A stretch of 64,000 nt of DNA. Origin: Acridotheres tristis. Its lineage: Eukaryota; Chordata; Aves; Passeriformes; Sturnidae. Below are positions 63,355 to 64,000 of the stretch, in pieces. The number at the start of each line of letters is the position of its first letter. Within the stretch, counting starts at the first letter, position 1. The stretch is taken from the NCBI GenBank assembly GCA_037013685.1, contig CM072884.1, positions 110,772,048-110,836,047 of the forward strand. Reading direction: 5' to 3'. A program made the translations under genes and the position numbers. The notes under the pieces are model-generated. The model had not been told where the DNA came from and ran no database searches. It saw only the letters and a program-made list of their open reading frames with translations.

Positions 63355-63918
63355 CCACAGCAGAGAAGGTTGATGTTGGAACTCGGCAACCTGGGAGTTT
63401 TAACTTTCTGTGCTTTCTGACACTGCCCCCCAGGAGAACACTGCTTTTGAACTGAGGCCTTGGAGAAAGCTCCAAATTTGAGTGATGGAGTTGGAATTAC
63501 TGGTGTGTACTTAGAATAGAAGTGTGTAATTTCACATGGTGAAGGTTTTTTGGGATTTTTAGAATATAGTAATAGGTATGGGACAAGATGGAGGGTTTTG
63601 GGTGTTGTCTCTTTCTGTCTTCTTCTTCCTTCTTCCTCATGGTTTCAGGCAGTAGTTTCTGGTTGGACAGCTGGTGCTGCACTGTAGGTCACAGGAGTTT
63701 GGTTATTGGATCAAAAATATAAATAGTATGGGTGTTAAATCTTTATTGGACTGTTTTGCTTTAAAAGACCTTGTAACCAGCTGGATTCACCTCCATTTTG
63801 CTCACTTTTAGCTGGTAGCTGTAAGTGTTGCATAATTCTCTGTACTTTAGATAAGATTTAATGAACAACCAAGTCCAAACATGAGAAATTTTTCTCCTTC
63901 GTGTTTTTAATCCTGATT
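63355..63918 (+). mobile_element. LTR-like repeat, second copy (opposite orientation)
   Basis: Homologous by eye to the minus strand of the 6.8-7.4 kb insert, with shared blocks in the same order over about 550 bases. A TATA-like TATAAATA at 63718-63725 lies mid-element, followed by sequence matching the polyadenylation end of the other copy, though here the signal has become AATGAA. This layout fits a retroviral LTR (U3 promoter then R/U5). No gag, pol or env coding sequence is seen beside it, so it looks like a solo LTR, although the right side is cut by the window edge. The outer boundaries are approximate. Confidence 0.6.
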
Positions 63919-64000
63919 CTGAGTGAAGACAGAAGAAAATTAAGACAAGCCACTAATTAAGTGGTGCAGTTACCCCATTTACAGGTTGGTGCACTGCCCA

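Noticed and set aside
14450..64000. DSCAM first exon
   Set aside because: Expected on the plus strand if synteny holds, but no start resembling its signal-peptide exon was recognised.
1..64000. CRISPR arrays, operons, prophage, tRNA or rRNA genes
   Set aside because: The sequence is avian nuclear DNA. No regular spacer array, tRNA A/B-box pair or rRNA segment was seen. The only repeated units are CR1, LTR-like copies and simple repeats.

Overview
This window is vertebrate nuclear DNA, almost certainly from a bird and probably a songbird. The evidence is more than a dozen CR1 LINE fragments (the dominant avian retrotransposon) carrying the avian CR1 3' tail, low CpG outside one island, no Alu/L1-type repeats, and one coding exon that reads as beta-secretase 2 (BACE2). 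It is not microbial: there are no operons, ribosome binding sites or dense ORFs. Most open frames are chance, repeat-derived or GC-driven.

Layout. Positions 1-13535 are the 5' part of BACE2 intron 1 (gene on the minus strand). They contain three CR1 fragments, one LTR-like insert with a long A-tail at about 6.8-7.75 kb, and some unique sequence. Positions 13536-13853 are the coding part of BACE2 exon 1, inside a CpG island (about 13.2-14.4 kb) that also holds the 5' leader and presumably the promoter. From about 14.45 kb to 64 kb no protein-coding exon is recognisable. This is upstream intergenic DNA with CR1 copies of several ages, A/T runs, a (CAT)19 microsatellite, a second copy of the LTR-like repeat at the right edge, and several unique blocks that look constrained by eye. 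In other amniotes the neighbour on this side of BACE2 is DSCAM, divergently oriented. I see no DSCAM exon, so it would lie beyond the right edge if synteny holds.

The only functional gene unit visible is therefore the BACE2 promoter/first exon: signal peptide, prodomain and start of the aspartic protease domain. The catalytic DTGS motif lies in exon 2, outside the window. No new multi-gene system is present. The observations most worth checking are the A-tailed insert with a possible 11-bp target-site duplication, the inverted pair of young CR1 copies, a short uORF in the BACE2 leader, and candidate regulatory blocks in the flanking desert.
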